Assembly: GCF_000473325.1 (NCBI RefSeq)
Contig: NZ_KI421513.1
Span: 2,675,217 to 2,739,216 of the forward strand
Reading direction: 5' to 3'
From: Leisingera caerulea DSM 24564
Lineage (GTDB): Bacteria > Pseudomonadota > Alphaproteobacteria > Rhodobacterales > Rhodobacteraceae
Length of the DNA stretch: 64,000 nt
Position numbers and translations under genes: made by a program
The notes under the pieces: model-generated
What the model saw: the letters and a program-made list of their open reading frames with translations, nothing else
Told to the model about the DNA's origin: nothing
The model's database searches: none
Shown here: one piece after another, positions 63,969 through 64,000 of the stretch
Position numbering within the stretch: the stretch's first letter is position 1
How the letters are laid out: each line of letters begins with the position of its first letter

Positions 63969-64000
63969 ACCCGTGGTTCAGCTGCCCGGCATGGACAGGC

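Overview
The window reads as chromosome from a Rhodobacterales alphaproteobacterium, most likely the Roseobacter group (Leisingera/Phaeobacter/Ruegeria type). This is inferred from high GC content, a 14-gene nuo operon peppered with small accessory genes, a 389-residue NuoE with a C-terminal extension, DUF5333/DUF5337 proteins, the nuoN-birA-coaX-rnj order, and dispersed roseobacter-style intergenic hairpin repeats. No rRNA, tRNA, CRISPR array, insertion sequence, integrase or phage module was seen. Coding density is high and no gene-free stretch exceeds 300 bases.

Layout. 1-7.4 kb: envelope precursor and cofactor genes on the minus strand (waaA cut by the window edge, moaA, then glmU-glmS with an AlkD-like gene coupled behind them), followed by gph on the plus strand. 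7.5-9.9 kb: a PLP sugar-aminotransferase-like gene, a CreA protein and a secreted SH3/DUF1236 protein. 10-19.6 kb: a leucine/isovalerate catabolic block (ivd, acyl-CoA synthetase, mccB, mccA, HMG-CoA lyase, methylglutaconyl-CoA hydratase). It is interrupted by an oppositely oriented ompW with an FNR-type box and by one low-GC secreted orphan gene. 19.7-37.4 kb: the complete complex I operon nuoA-N with seven non-nuo genes. 37.5-40.7 kb: birA, coaX and ribonuclease J. 40.8-41.9 kb: a broken orphan gene and a 59-residue protein. 42-47.2 kb: a DEAD-box helicase, prfC and a soluble hybrid histidine kinase. 47.2-55.9 kb: an accessory-like stretch (Hint protein, catalytically odd SDR, AlkC, ArsM, orphan ABC ATPase, two-domain GNAT, DUF998, a GNAT 3'-end relic, a WYL regulator with a monooxygenase-like gene). 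56.1-57.7 kb: tatABC. 57.8-60 kb: a MarR-controlled monooxygenase/membrane pair and a DUF815 ATPase. 60.1-63.9 kb: surE-pcm-nlpD (degenerate LytM) and an SDR.

Working together: the ivd-to-liuC genes cover leucine degradation from isovaleryl-CoA to acetoacetate plus acetyl-CoA. The biotin that MccA needs would be attached by the BirA encoded 20 kb away. The nuo operon has one good promoter candidate upstream of nuoA and a strong terminator after nuoN.

The most interesting signals are regulatory and structural rather than one large new system. They are: two phased MarR-type operators between divergent genes; a perfect inverted repeat upstream of the WYL-linked gene; a palindrome abutting a TATAAT box before ivd; three families of dispersed hairpin elements; a duplicated acetyltransferase 3' end; and two secreted orphan genes of about 54% GC that are translationally coupled inside core operons.
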